A DNA stretch of 64,000 bases, from the NCBI GenBank assembly GCA_037389465.1, contig JAZARR010000175.1, positions 1,798,001 through 1,862,000 of the forward strand, given 5' to 3'. The position numbers and the translations under genes are program-made. The stretch comes from Baylisascaris procyonis. Lineage: Eukaryota; Nematoda; Chromadorea; Rhabditida; Ascarididae. Numbering within the stretch: position 1 is the stretch's first letter; each line of letters starts with the position of its first letter. The notes under the pieces were generated by a model that saw nothing but the letters and a program-made list of their open reading frames with translations, was not told where the DNA came from and made no database searches. Below are positions 1-13,589 of the stretch, piece after piece.

Positions 1-59
1 TCTGCAGCTTTTAAAATCTTCTTTTAGGTAGCTGTTCTGCAAGTTAGCGAGTATTTCTT

Positions 60-260
60 TCAAGACATGGCTTCATTTCTCGTCAGTTTTTTTTTTGTTT
101 CTAGGGGCATACAGCTTCTGAGAGTATGTACTATTTCTGAGGATATATACTTTTGTTGATTTCTGAGGATAATGGGGATGGTATTATAAAAAACCTTTCT
201 GACTTCTTCATAGAATATAGCAGATGCATCGTTTTCATCGCTTTGCAACACCTCGTGGCT
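60..260 (-). other. Possible partial exon at the left edge
   Basis: An open minus-strand frame encodes a charged segment (SDENDASAIFYEEVRK and beyond) that looks more protein-like than its surroundings, with a candidate GT donor after EEVRK. No start, domain or partner exon is visible, and the gene would run off the window. Chance ORF remains the simpler explanation. Confidence 0.18.
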
Positions 261-536
261 AAATTTATTTTATTTCGTTTACCGAATACTGGGCGTTGAT
301 GTTTTCGAAAATGAAAACGAATTCGAATGAAATAGGGTCTTTCATTACTGGAAATTCGCTTCAATTATACATAAAGTGGAAATAAGCTCATAATAATTCG
401 TCACTGCTGTCGAATAATTTAATTCTCTCTAAGATATGTTATTATCGATTGTTCGATACAACCCTGGTTGTAATTTACTTCAACAAGTTATTGAAAAATA
501 AATAGTCGCAAAGCAGTAAATTTTCAACGTCAGCGA

Positions 537-716
537 TGACGTCATCAATAAACTTACTATTTTTACTCTGAAGCATTTCATTAGTGAGCATATTATCACA
601 ATTTTATTGTAGTGCAGTAATGCTGGTGGATCGGGACCTATCAAATACAATCATTACTAAGAAGCCAATTTAAAAAACAAGTTGTTGATACTGGGATCAA
701 AACTGCTTTGACGTCA
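537..716. promoter_or_regulatory. Two perfect CRE palindromes (TGACGTCA)
   Basis: TGACGTCA occurs at 537-544 and 709-716, the full palindromic site bound by CREB/ATF-type bZIP factors. A further ACGTCA half-site lies just before the first. If the frame at 60-260 is a real minus-strand 5' exon, these sites would be in its upstream region; that link is inference. Confidence 0.35.
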
Positions 717-2099
717 TAATTCAACAATTTCGCATCTTTTTTTTTTAATTTTCATCCACAGGCGCTTAACCTAACTGAGAACTTGGAGGCAAATCGAAAC
801 TTTCCATCTCGATTAGGTGGATTCTAATGACATCCCAGTCCAGCAAATATAGCTTTTTTTTCACTTTTATTAATTCACTTCTTCATTTCTATTGGTCGTT
901 TATTCGTTCCATCGTTCTAATATTTATTTCGCATTTTGTTATTATAAATTCTTCTAGTATAATGCTTTATTATTCATTTCCATTTCCTCTTTTTTTCGCT
1001 AACAACATCTCATTTTCTATTCACTTGTTATGGGCAATCTTTTCCATTCGCTTCTTCGTTCCTTTTTGATAATTTCCATTTCATCATTCACATAACAGAT
1101 CCCCTCGTCATTCAAACACGTTTCTTTGAATAATACTGTGTCGTAATACCTAATATCTTCGAACAAAATATGAGATCACTGCGAATTTTCTGGTACTAAT
1201 GGCAGCTACTTAATCTGAAGCTTATTTTTATCAATCTTTAAACTTGTTTTACTTGGGAAAGAAATATCTTTGACGCATAACTTGACGCATGGAGTATTTC
1301 TATTGCGATGGAGATCCCTCGCATTGCACAGTTCAATTGCCACATGGCTGTCATGTTGAATCATATCTATGTTCTTGAAAGATTTTCATTTCCAACAATA
1401 TTGAACTATTTCTTTTCTTGAGCTTCACCTCTTCAAACGCGAATGCCATTTTTTCATATCAGATTCTTTATTGGTTTGTCTTATTATTATATTGACCTGT
1501 TTCTTATGTTAGGACGACTACTGAGCTGTACTTTCCAATGGTCTTTGAAATACTATAATGAACTTCTTCGTCGTAGTCGAGAGTTACTTCCGAAAGAGCA
1601 GATTCCACATGGAACTATATAAAACGAAGCGTTTTCCTTCATTCAACTAAAACTTTCCTGACTGATGTAGACTCAAGATGACTTTTTCAAAGAACAAAAC
1701 GAGGCATTATCACCCAAGAGAAAGTGGATACAGCATCTAGATAATAGAACAAACATTTCACTGTGGAGCAGAAATGCGATCAATTCTGCGCCATCTCAAC
1801 ATCAAATAGCATCCTGGAAAACATGACGTGGCACATTGCTCATAATGAATGAAAATTTGGCAACATGGCCGACAGCACTACTTAAAAGATCAGATATCAA
1901 ATCTTTCGTAATAATGGCTTAGAAGGCAAGCAGAATAAACGTCAAACAAACGTCAGAAAATAAAGAAACAAATTAAGGTGCTTATTATTTGTGATTTATT
2001 ATCGAAAATTATGTAAAGTCACATCACCATGTTTTCCTTACTTCATGAGCAGAAAATTAATTAACTATGAGCAAAAAATTAATTTCAGTAAGCTGAACA

Positions 2100-2177
2100 A
2101 ATTCTGGAATTTTGAAGAGCACCTCTCGTACCAATGCAACAATTGGTACGAGAGGTGCTCTTCAAAATTCCAGAATT
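2100..2177. repeat. Perfect 36-bp inverted repeat with 6-nt spacer
   Basis: Positions 2100-2135 and 2142-2177 are exact reverse complements, separated by GCAACA. The unit would fold into an uninterrupted hairpin on either strand. Perfect pairing suggests a recent fold-back event, an active hairpin element or an assembly fold-back artefact; natural miRNA precursors usually carry mismatches. No gene surrounds it. Confidence 0.9.
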
Positions 2178-3951
2178 AGCTTTCTGGCCCTAACCAACTG
2201 AGGAGGTAAAAAAACGAACTAAAAGAATAGTAGATGAAAGAAGCAAAAGATTGCAAAATCGGAAACTTTATTTGATCAAAAAACATCGAGAAGAAACAAC
2301 AATTTTGTCAGAGTTGAAATAACGAAATGAAATGAAAGAATTATGAGTGAAGTAAAAAAAGAGAACAAAAAAGCCTCACATTGAGCATTATAGATATAAA
2401 AAGCATTTTTCAATTCGACGAAAAATATAAAATATTCATGTAGATAAAAAAGTCAATTTAACGAAAAATTTTTGGTGTAAACAATTTCAATTTCGTGTAA
2501 ACACGAAAAAATTTCATCGTCTGAAAATAATTTTTTCGTTGATTCATTAGCATAGCTTCAACAAAGTATAGCGTATAGTACATGGGTATTTTCCTCCATC
2601 CTTCATCCTATTTCCCCATAGTAGCTTCTTTAATCTTAATCTCTCCCCAACATTGTTCATTTGTATCTCAACAGATGACATTAGTTTTTATTAGCCTGAG
2701 AAATCTTTTCAATCGTTTTCTTAATTTTCAAATGCTCTTTATGCGCTTTTTGCAAATCATAACACTGCAGGCAAAAATTTGATGGAAATGCAGTTTTTCG
2801 AAGTTTTACCTCTCCATCGGGGACTTTGTTGTGATGAAAAAACTACAGCTGGTAATTGATCGAAAGTATTTTACTGCAAAAGAAACTCTATTGAAAAAGA
2901 ATGCATCTTGAAAATGGTGTGTCAATAATTAAGCAAAATGCAGTAAGAACCGAATTTCGGTTGCGACCGGAAAGAAAGGTAAAAAAAAGTCCTGACTGAA
3001 TTTCCATTAGCAAAAAGCGGCCAAAACTTCGGTTTCTGATCGAAATTTATTTGGCGAATTGAAATCCACTAATCATGTGAAAAGCAATTGAAGCGCTGCC
3101 GATGGTAACAAAGGTTTTCAACGTTTACGTTAAAATTATCTCTGTGTATATTGGCGTTGAATATGAGCATTTTAAAATTCGACTGCATAATGCTATTAAA
3201 GAGAATAAAACAAATATATAATAGCAGATGCACTATTTTTTTAAGAGTTCAAAGATCAAATTTTTTTAAAAATGCATAAAAATTTTTATCGAATTTATTG
3301 AGAATGGAATTGAAATACAGGCAAAAAGAAAGTCCACTGAGCCCATAAATTAACTAATGATTCATTGGGGTCTATTGTCAAGTGAACAGCCCTCTCTTGA
3401 ATGAGTCCAACATTGTCATAATACAAGCCAAATTCATGTAAACTGCATTTACTTCGCACTTTTATTGCATTAAATCGCGAATAAAAAATATCCGCTAGCT
3501 TATTCTCAATGATACGTCACCACAGTGATGTTTAACATACTTTCGATGATGAAAGCATACTCATCACTCATTTCCATAGTCATTATTCTCGATTTCTTAC
3601 TTATATAAGAAGTACTCATCAGCATTTTAAATTAAAACCACAAAAATCAAATTTTTAGTGAATAAATATATTATACCGAATATTATGCAATAACGCAATA
3701 TAGTTTTGATATTTGCATGAATAATGCTGGCAATAAGCGAGCGGTTATTTATTTCTGTTTTTGAGAATTAATCAATAGAATATCATGGATTGTCTCATTA
3801 GTGAACGGAATATCATCACCGTTCACGTCGAGTGAGCGTTTATGGATCCCTTTTAAACTGAAAAGCCTAAGAAGCATATAAAATCTTCTATAACTTCAAT
3901 GATCTCAAGCTCTCTGAGCTCTTCTAATCCGTAACATCGCAGGTGACCACT

Positions 3952-4071
3952 ACGAAGAAAGAGCTACACCTAAGAAGCAATTCAAACACCTGGAATAATC
4001 TGGCCCGTAACATCGTCACTTCCGCATATCTGAAGTCCTTCACGAACATTGCTAGGGAGTTTTCAGACTAG
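3952..4071 (+). other. Exon-like open frame of unknown identity
   Basis: Behind a TCGCAG acceptor-like site an open frame of about 40 codons (VTTTKKELHLRSNSNTWNNL and on, ending FSD before a TAG) has protein-like composition and is less AT-rich than its neighbours. No upstream exon with a start was found and I do not recognise the sequence. It may be a gene fossil or chance. Confidence 0.15.
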
Positions 4072-5142
4072 TCCATCTAAGATGGCTAATGAATTTCGAA
4101 AGAACTTGAGGAGACTAGTAAGAATCGCAATTCTTGAATCATTTGCTTTTATCGTTATCTAATAAATTCTTTTGTACGATTTATGCCATTTTATTTTTAC
4201 ACGTTCCTTTTATGTTTCACTGGTAAACGTTCAATGAACCCTTTCCACCCATCCCTTTCTCTCCCCTTGCTCGTTCTTAAACTAGCCCCCCGAACAGGCA
4301 ATAGGCTAGCAGTAAAATCAGCACATCTCCTTTATATGCTGCACACGAAGGGGCAGGTGGCAAGAAATACGTTGAAGAAGCACGTTTCTTTATTAAAATT
4401 AATAGTAAATTTAATATGAGCCGTAATGCGCCAACAATGATTTACAAAAACAGCCATATAAGTGAAGCTATCTTTCATCTTTGAATACGAAACAGCGAAT
4501 ATCGTTTTCATCGTAAATTGATGCTGGGAATATAAAAAGTAAACGAGCATGAAGACTACTCTGTTGGATGCACATGCTGCGATGAGAAATTCGATCTGCT
4601 TGACCAACAAAATTTCTAATTGCTAGGCACTTAGTTAGCCGAGTTGAGCGATCATAAATGGCTTTAACAGGCTATTATTTTGAAAGGAGCATTTTTAAAG
4701 AAGTCTTATAAGAAGGAACTTTAGAAGCACAACAAGTTGTTGAACAGACAATAAGACATTTGCTCTGATATCTTAAAATAAGTGGTAAACGTTGCGCGAT
4801 TGCGTGGTAACAAAACCACTCGGTAAAAGAGAACAGATGTGTGCGTCAATGGGGATACAAATTATATGACGTTAAAATAAATATAGACTAAATAATATAA
4901 CGCATTTCCAGGTGCATATAATAATAATGACGATTCAAGCCTGCTGATACAACTATTGCGTCGAATGACGAAAGTTGAAAACATGAAACGTATACGAAAT
5001 AGGTTATATCTAAGACAACTGCCGGAAATGACCATCATTGGCGAATCGAAAACTATCAAAAGTAGTAATTATATATTATTCACGGAGTAATCCAAAAAAA
5101 CATCAATATTTTCCTCTATAGAACTGCTATATTGCATTCCTT

Positions 5143-5165
5143 TTGTCAATTGCATTCCTTCGTGA
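5143..5165. repeat. Dispersed 23-bp repeat, copy 1
   Basis: This stretch (core GCATTCCTTCGTGA) is identical over 23 bp to 8841-8863. The flanks diverge at once, so it could be the conserved tip of an old repeat family. Confidence 0.7.
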
Positions 5166-6753
5166 ATATTTGAAGAGACATTGATCGTAACAACAAAGTC
5201 TTCGTTACGATCGATAAAGCGTGACATGAAACGATTAATAAAACTGCTAAATTAATTCTAAATAAATCGGAAAAAATCACTAAACGGCGATAGAAAATAT
5301 GAATCGAATTGAAATTATACAGCAGCAATAACTAAGTAGAAATATTATATTTGTATATTTGTAATTAGTCAAATGTTTAGGCAGTAATTGGGTATCAAGC
5401 TATAGGTGACTGAAGGATTTGAAAACGTCAAATATATTATAAAATAAATATTTGTTTAAATTGTTATCACACTGATAACTCTTCGCTGCAATTTCATCAA
5501 AACACCAATGGCAATAATCAAATAAATTTAATTGTATTCTGTCATTTCGTCGATGTTCCTCATTGCCCTAATCCATATATTCATAATATTTTCTATATAT
5601 GAAATGCATTGTATATTTCATAAACATTCGAAGAGCGCAACATAATGAAGTTTTATTGTCGTACACTAAAACTGTAATCGTAAGCACTGTTTTCAAATGT
5701 GATAGCCACTGTAGATTGAAAATTCAGTATGGTGGTCTTCATGGTCCGATATAGCATTTTTGAAAATAGTCATAACCTTTAGAAAAAAAAATTGAAAAGT
5801 TCACTAGGGATGCAAAAAAATTGGCATTATGCGATTCGTTCAAGAAAAAAATTTTTTAAACAAGCAATTTCATCATTTGCAAAGTGTTTCCCAATAAAAT
5901 ACATACGAGAGTACGAATTTCAGCAATAAACGAAGCTCTGTAAAATCCATAAGAAATCATGCATTAGAAACCAACGAATTTGTGTTATTTGAAATTCTTG
6001 TATGAACGAATAACGCGCCAAATTTGTAAATATATTGACAAATGTAAGAGTTTTATGCAATATGTTGTTATTGATGACATAGGTGGTTGATGTGAAATAT
6101 ATGAGAAAGTAAAGCGATACAAGATGTGAAAATGAAATTGCGGCATCGGTTGTGCTATTGCTTCAAACTAACATCACATTAGCCAAAAAGATGCTCTCGA
6201 CTGAATAGTTGTGGCCAACGGCATTGAACTGCAGCTTGGCACATCGAAAACGCCTTTCAAATAACAACCAATCAACCAACGAAGCAATCAACTAACACCA
6301 AAACAATCGCATGTAAAATGCGTTCGATTCAACAACGATGCACTTATGTTGAGCTGTCCTTATTTTCACCCCCAAATATGCCACAGCGGTAATTCTCATA
6401 TGGCTAGAGGATTCTCGCCACTTTTCTTCCTTCATCTTTTCTTTATCCTCTCATAGAAAGCTGCAAAACAAATTCACCACATCTAATAATCGAGAGAAAG
6501 CAGCACTCTTACGCATTCATTTCAATATGTTCGTTCTTCGTCTCATAAACCAAAGAAATATTCTCATTAATCATCTCGGCTTAAAATAATGAAACTTTCC
6601 TATTACTCAATAACTCGAGAAGAGCATTGATAAAGTATTACGCGAAAATATCGTTCGAAATTTTGCTTCAACATACCTCCTATATGAAAAATTTTTAGCC
6701 TTTTTCTATAGACTATCAATTGTTTACGTAGGAAGTATTTTTTTTCGCTATTA

Positions 6754-6885
6754 ATGCATCTTTGGTTTAGTAATTTATCTGCATCATTTTTTATTTATTA
6801 TGAAAAATTTCATCGTTCGAATTTTTCTAAAAGAAGAAATTTTTCATGAGAAATGAAGAATGCAAAGATTAAACCAAAGATGCAT
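6754..6885. repeat. MITE-like nested inverted repeat (132 bp)
   Basis: Outer arms of 16 bp at 6754-6769 and 6870-6885 (ATGCATCTTTGGTTTA and its complement) enclose inner arms of 12 bp at 6800-6811 and 6836-6847 (ATGAAAAATTTC and its complement). The nested structure fits a short fold-back element or a structured transcript. No clear target-site duplication was identified. Confidence 0.6.
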
Positions 6886-8840
6886 CAGCAGCAAATATTT
6901 ATTTCATGCCAATTCCCATCGATTATAAGTCAGAATATCTCTAACATAAGCTCATCCTGTTATCATAGATATATTTCTAAGGAACGAATTAATTGATAAA
7001 CTAATCGTCTACCTTAATTTATTTTGCCGCTTCCCTCGTTTCTTTTATCTTTGATCTTTTACGATGAATTGAATTTTGATAGAGAATTCGTATCACTGGC
7101 ACCATAGCGCATGCATATCGAACGATATTGATGTCAGTAACTAAATATCAAAACATAAACAAGGTCATTATTTTTTTTTCATTCAAATATCACCTTATTT
7201 CGTTTCATTAGATCAGCGTTATTTGCCTAACTCAAATATTTATAACAATTCTTTCGCTATAGCTATTCTCTGATATTTTAAACTTCGTGAATTTCTATAA
7301 TTTATGTAAATTATAAGAAAACCATAATTCAATCGAAAGTTAACCTTTTATAATTTATGTGAATAACTAAAAACACTTTAATTATGGAAACTTTACAAAT
7401 GATTCCTCAAAATTTAGCTCGTCTTTCATTCAACCAATTTCATTCAAATTGAACTGAAACTCCCATGAAATTCCATGTCCCTTATATGTGTGCAATGCTC
7501 TAGTGTTCGACTCCGCACATATAATCACAGCGATTCTAAAAGGAAAATGGGAATGAAAAATAAAATCCTAATTTCTTGCTGTTCATGACAAAAAAATTGT
7601 CGACAATATAACTTTATTTTTCAAACTGAGAGTATAGTTACTATATTCAATTTCCACTGCGATTTCAGCCTTATGGCTCGAAAATCAAAGAATTATTTGC
7701 ATTTATTCACATGCTACTAACCACTCATCGAAGGATAATCGCCAATGATTCGCCTAGGAGAGGGGCAGAAGCGAGTGGGATTTGGGGAGGGGGTGGGGGA
7801 AGGGTGGCTACAACATCATAAGCCTGCTAGAGTGAATAAACAGAGTAACTCATTCCCGTGTTCTGTAAGCTCTATTATGAGTGAGCCCATAACACAATGT
7901 GGCCATAATCAAAACATCACAAGTGAAAAATAAACGTTAGTTTCTCGATTCGTGAATCGCAGTTTAATGAAAAAATTTTTGTTCATTTTATTATTTTTTT
8001 TTTTGATAATCTCTCTTTAAAAAACGATAAGGAAATTATGCCAAATAACAAAAAGCTATTGAGCTATTGAGCAAATGAAAGTTTTCCCATTGAAATGAAC
8101 TCAATGGAGTTGGAAAAAAAGGCGGAAGGAATTAGACTTTCGACAGAAAATTATTCTCTGTTGGTATAATATTTGCTTGAAACCAGTGTTAGTAGCTTAA
8201 AAGACAAGAATGCAATTGCAAAATAAGAAGTCTGAAAAGAAGCTAAAGAAGGTACTGATTAAGAGTTTCAAGCTACCGGCTTAAAACAGATAACATCAAA
8301 AGTAGTGATAAGACCAGATTAATATACTCTCTTATCTCTGGACTCTTAACTATCAAAAGCAAAAAAAAATAGAAAAAATACAAAATTTAGTGCAGAGGAG
8401 CGTTGATTTTAGAGAAGATGAGAATAAGAATGAGAAATTAATAGAATAATAAAAATAATTTTGGCAAAGAAGATAACAAATATAGATAATGCGTATATTG
8501 AAATTGAATTTAAAAAATAGAATAAAAAATTTTGCATACTGAGAGCAAAATTTTTAAAGAAATAACGAATAACAAAGTATTGTTTTCGTATTTTATCACC
8601 AAATAAAATTCTAATTCATTTATTTATTTCAATTCTAATTTCTAGTTATTTCTATTCGTAGAAAATATGCCTTCCCGCATAGTTCCTTTCTTTAAAATAA
8701 GCGGAAATATATTCAAAATTAAGCATACGAAACGGAATTTTATAGAGAGATAATGGTCGTAAAAGTGTCAGAAGAAAAAATGCTATTGGGACAATTATTT
8801 CTTTCCGTTTTTTTTGGCTGCAGTGTTCTCTGTTCTCTTA

Positions 8841-8863
8841 TTGTCAATTGCATTCCTTCGTGA
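8841..8863. repeat. Dispersed 23-bp repeat, copy 2
   Basis: Exact match to 5143-5165 in the same orientation, 3.7 kb away, in otherwise unrelated sequence. Confidence 0.7.
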
Positions 8864-9099
8864 CGGTTCCTACGGAGGATGTTAGACCTTAAAAATGAAC
8901 GCTGACATATGGTTGAAAATGTGGATATATATGTTGTCAAAATGTAGGCGGTAATTAAATGAACACAAATAAACGATCTAAAAGCAATAAATAAATGGGA
9001 ATGAGTGACAGAGATGTTGACACAATACACGCTTTTTGCAACTTCGCCGATTAATCAACCTGCTGCATTAATTTTGCGATGACTGTGCAGGAAATACAT

Positions 9100-9790
9100 G
9101 GTTAGCATTTGTATGACATCCCGTCCAGCTTATGTCAACTCTAGTCCGACCATTGGTGTGATTCGCTCATCAAGAGCGTTGTCGCGGAGATTGGAGAAAA
9201 CGTGGCCCCGCCACGCTAAGGACTCATGAACGGGCCCCAAAATAGAGAACCCGTAATCTTAAGCCATGCAAAATGGGAATCCATGGTCGGGGCCATGAGC
9301 GCGGAATCGGCGGACCTTTGACTATGAGAGCGCTACTTTTAATTAAGCGGGAATGTGATAGTTTTTTGTGCGAACAAGTGCGTAATGAGTATGTTAGCCC
9401 TGTGTAAGCCGCGACTTGAGGCAACTCTTGTGCAGTCATCTGCCGCATATACACATGAAATCATCTATGAAGATTCGTTTTCGATCCCTTTAACATATAC
9501 GTAAGGATGTTATGTCTATCGTGAAAAATAGGCTGTTCTAGTTCCTTCTAACCCGCTCGATATAAACTGAAAAGGCGGATTGTGACGTAAAAATTCTTTG
9601 ACACCTTTAAACATCTACAACTCATTTTCGAGCTAATAGATTCACTTGAAATGTGGTACGGTTGACCTATAGGGCACATTATAGGCTCCAAACTTCGTAC
9701 CACTCGCTCCAGTGGCTCCTCACTTGGAATCACTACAGAGACATACAAACAGACATCCGAATAGACACAGACAGACATGGGCTAACGAAA
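9100..9790. other. GC-richer islands of unknown origin
   Basis: Two adjacent segments, about 9.1-9.48 and 9.54-9.79 kb, are clearly richer in G and C than the surrounding DNA. Minus-strand frames of 76 codons span each, but no known domain is visible. The second ends near CAGACAGACA-type runs also seen at about 56.93 and 63.82 kb. They could be fragments of old mobile elements; no termini could be defined. Confidence 0.3.
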
Positions 9791-12700
9791 TGAGCTGTTG
9801 TGAAAAACGCAGCCTCGAAAAAGAAATTAGAAACGTCGCTTACCATCTTTGATGTCATTGTTTTTCAAGCGAAAGTGCTAGATAATGTGATGAAGTCATG
9901 ATGCCATATAATGCCATTGCCAGATGATGCCGGATGATGCTACTGACAGATCAATGTCGCTTTCCACAATCCAGGCTGCAAAGAATTTCGAGTTCACTAT
10001 TCAGCTTTTCATTTCACATCGATGAGGTCAAAAAATTAGAATTGGCGTTGTCTTTGTTTCATGCAATGAATATGTTGCCCATATCTGGTCTACTCAAATA
10101 TCGCTCTACGGCAATACTCGAACGATAATAAAACGTAAACGACTTATAAATTTGGATGGAAAATTTGACCTCACTTGGAAGGGGGCTTGCTAAGAAGGAA
10201 ACTAAGTTTCAGAGTTCTTCCATAAATATAGATCATACCCGAAAAAAAAATCCTCCGTAACAATTTTTTGGTTAATGAGGTTAGACTAGTGCCAAAGAGG
10301 TAAACACATATACACATATAAGCACAAATATCGTGTTGCGATATTCGCAAACGTTCGAAAAAAAGATGCATAAAGCAGCTCAATCAGGAGAATGGCAATA
10401 AAATAGAATAGCCGAATAAAATATGAATTGAAAAAAGTAAAAAAAGAATGAGCTTGTTGCTAAGCTTGTGAAAAGCTGCTCACACCCTTAGGAACATATT
10501 TATGTGTACCATTTTATGCGTCATTGCGTGTGTCTGCTTATTGATGCACTCAACATTGAATACATACCAATATTGAGATGCTATCATCAAGTATGTGAAC
10601 ACTTCTGCTTAAAGAAATTTGAAAATATGCAATTCCCTATTGCAATTTTTTATTTGTATTGTTGAAAACAACTGCAAATTGAAAATATACACAATGATAA
10701 CGTAATTTGTGTAGACCTTCTTCAATCAACAGTCACAATGATATAAGCAGCAGCAAATACGCCAAAACGGTAGTTTGGAAAGAGTGTATATCGATAATAT
10801 ACGAATGTGAAGGAATCTCAAAAGATTGAATTGGATTTATGCAAATATAATCTCATTCAATCACTACACGCTATTTTCTAAACGAACGCAATCAACACTA
10901 ACAATCGTTTTTGATGTGTGCTATTCCATTTAAAACGAATATTAGCATTTGATGAAAACATTAAAAGTAGTGTGAATATCCACGAGAATATCCATTAAAA
11001 TATTGACGAAAACAGATGAAAATATTTATGGCAGTTAAATATAGAAATTGAGAAGAGTGTTTTGAACGAGAAGAAGAAAAAAAACTATATAGGAAAATTT
11101 GAAGGTTTTAATGCTCGGTAAAAATAAACGAAGATATAGATGTGTGATTTACTCACTGATCACATTCAGAGTAACGATAAGTGCAAGTGAAGAAAAAAAA
11201 TCAACATAAACAGAATGAATCCTAATTAGATGAAAGAATTTACTATATGGGGCAGCTTATCGGTTTCATTTTACAAATATTTAAAGCGCAAAGATTAATT
11301 TATTTGTGGAAATCAATGAAAAATGACAGGTGCTGCACGAAATGATTGAATTTTTTGAGTAAATAATTCAACCCGATAAGTCTCACAACAAAATATGCTG
11401 AAAGCTATATGAATTACTGATGAGATTTCATCGCATAAATGAATTCACACAGAAGTGCATCTTCAATGGTTGATTTCTATTTAGGTGTATTTTCATTTCA
11501 AATTTTAATACTTCCATATATATTCAAATTTTTTGGTTATTTTAATGAGTCTTTTTTTTCAAATGTTCTAGTCTCTGCATTTTTATCTCATCGTTCCTAT
11601 ATATTTTAATTTCTTCGCAGAAGCTTGCGTCACAGATGTATATTAATTGGGGGACCGACTAACTAGACTACCATCTAAAGTTAGCAGTCTTAAATGCAAT
11701 TTTGACTAGTAGAATAAATAAGTTGTCCAATAGGTTGGTATGTAAATAACTCGTTTGCGAAAAAAACATGCAACAGGCGACCAAGAAGAGACGTTATTAT
11801 GTGGATATATGAATCGATTGGGAACGAAAGTCATCACTATTTTAAATTATAACAATTTTAATGCAACATTTTCGAACTTGTTTTGAAACATTTTCATTGC
11901 GCTAAGAATTTAACACCATAATTAATGATGTTATACCTGACAGCTGTAGTTGTAAGCGATACTTTCGGTTTGAATATGTCACTTTAAAAACCTTAAAACT
12001 GTAAATAAAAAATTTTGTACTCTAATAAAGAAGTTTGAGACGTTTAAAATTAGACTTAGAAGTCACCTCTAGAAGGCTATTGGTACTAGCTCAAAAAGTT
12101 GCTTTTCTAAAAACTTTCAGTCTATAATCCATGAAAAACCTTTTTCTTGTTCCATGTGATACCGCATTTATTATACAAAAAATGAGGTAAATGACAGTGA
12201 AAGCAACATTAAGCTACGCTGATAAAGAAAACGACTTTTAAGGAAAAAATTTTGCAAATAATTATAAAAGACGGGTGCACTGGCCGATAATAGGCAAAAC
12301 AGCGAAATAGGCAAGGGCAAAATGAACGAGAGATTTATGTTGTATTAACTGGATGAAAGTAAAACCCCGAGGCCATAAGGCGAACGAATGCTAATCCGGA
12401 TTATTTGATCTTATGGGAACTTGACATCATTTGAACTTTTTCGCGTTTTTGATGCTAAAAGTGAATAAAAGATCAATTCATATGAAAAGTGAATTGATCG
12501 TCATTTACTACAGCAATTCAGCAAATGTGATCAATATCGATTTATTGAATTCTGCACGTTTAGCGGATATAGCTATGAGGTCATAGTGTCACCATTCTTT
12601 CCCATTATCCACTTAAAGCTAACAGACTGATCGCATCACGATTTTAGATCTCTACATATTGCAGATATTTCATTTAACGCCTTAAGGTATATTTTGCTTT

Positions 12701-13544
12701 AAATTGTTCTCCTCAAGTTCTCTGTTAATGATCTATGTATTTCATGACCTATTTATAAGTACTCGTCTTGCTGCAAAACTTGTCGACACTCTCATTCTAT
12801 ATTTTAATGTAATTTGTACGCTATTACTGCATACTTTTGTATAGTACCATTATTTGCTCTCTAAATTCATTCATCGTGCAAAACTATATTTGAATCGCAT
12901 CATCAGTCTACATGGTTTATCTTTTTTTCATGTTTATTCAAGTTCGTTTGCGCACTTACTCGAGAGTTATACTTTCAGTGGCCGGTCGTTGGTCACTTAA
13001 CCACCGAGATTAAAAATCAACTTTAGTGATTGCTATGTGTTATTCTTAGAAAATCTCCGTCAGCTATATTGAGAAAGCGATGTTAACGAGACTACAGTAT
13101 AGTTCAATAAATTCAACCACATAACTTATCAGATTTTTTATAGTCAGTTTGAAATACGAAGCTTAATGTCTTCATAAATCGGTAGATATAAATCTGTGCA
13201 TGTATTTCCTCAACCACAAATCCAGTGCGTGAATTGCAATGTAGAAGCCTATATTATTACAAGTAGCCAGTAATTATATAAGAAAGTCGTGTAGATTACG
13301 ACTTAATTAATTTCTTTAGTGCATTTAATATCTAAATAAAAATTGTTTATTGACAAAGTTATGAAAAATACAACTTCGACTAAGGTACTCGAAAATCGCA
13401 AAAAACTTGAAGTTAGTAATAGAGAATTTGGTAGACGAAATAAATTGACGCTCATTTTCTTTGTCATCAAAAATCTCCTCAAATATTAAAATTAAGTGAG
13501 AAAATTTAATTGGATAGAATAAATCACTGGATGAAGATGTGACA

Positions 13545-13550
13545 TTTATT
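13545..13550 (-). terminator. Likely polyadenylation signal of the phosphatase gene
   Basis: AATAAA on the minus strand, about 40 nt downstream of the phosphatase stop codon (13590-13592). Position and match suit a nematode 3' end signal; the cleavage site cannot be read from sequence. Confidence 0.55.
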
Positions 13551-13589
13551 GATGTGAAGCATTATGCTAATTAATCGATAAACAATAAT

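Larger units (their letters stand above)
1..13589. other. Gene-poor stretch left of the phosphatase
   Basis: No chain of exons with consistent phases and no recognisable protein family could be found on either strand. Open frames are under 100 codons and scattered. Short exon-like fragments exist at 60-250 (minus, ending near the window edge) and 3952-4071 (plus), but neither joins to anything. Most of the stretch is plain AT-rich sequence; GC-richer islands at about 9.1-9.5 and 9.5-9.8 kb may be remnants of mobile elements. Distinct signals inside it (CRE sites, hairpin, inverted repeats) are listed separately. Confidence 0.6.
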
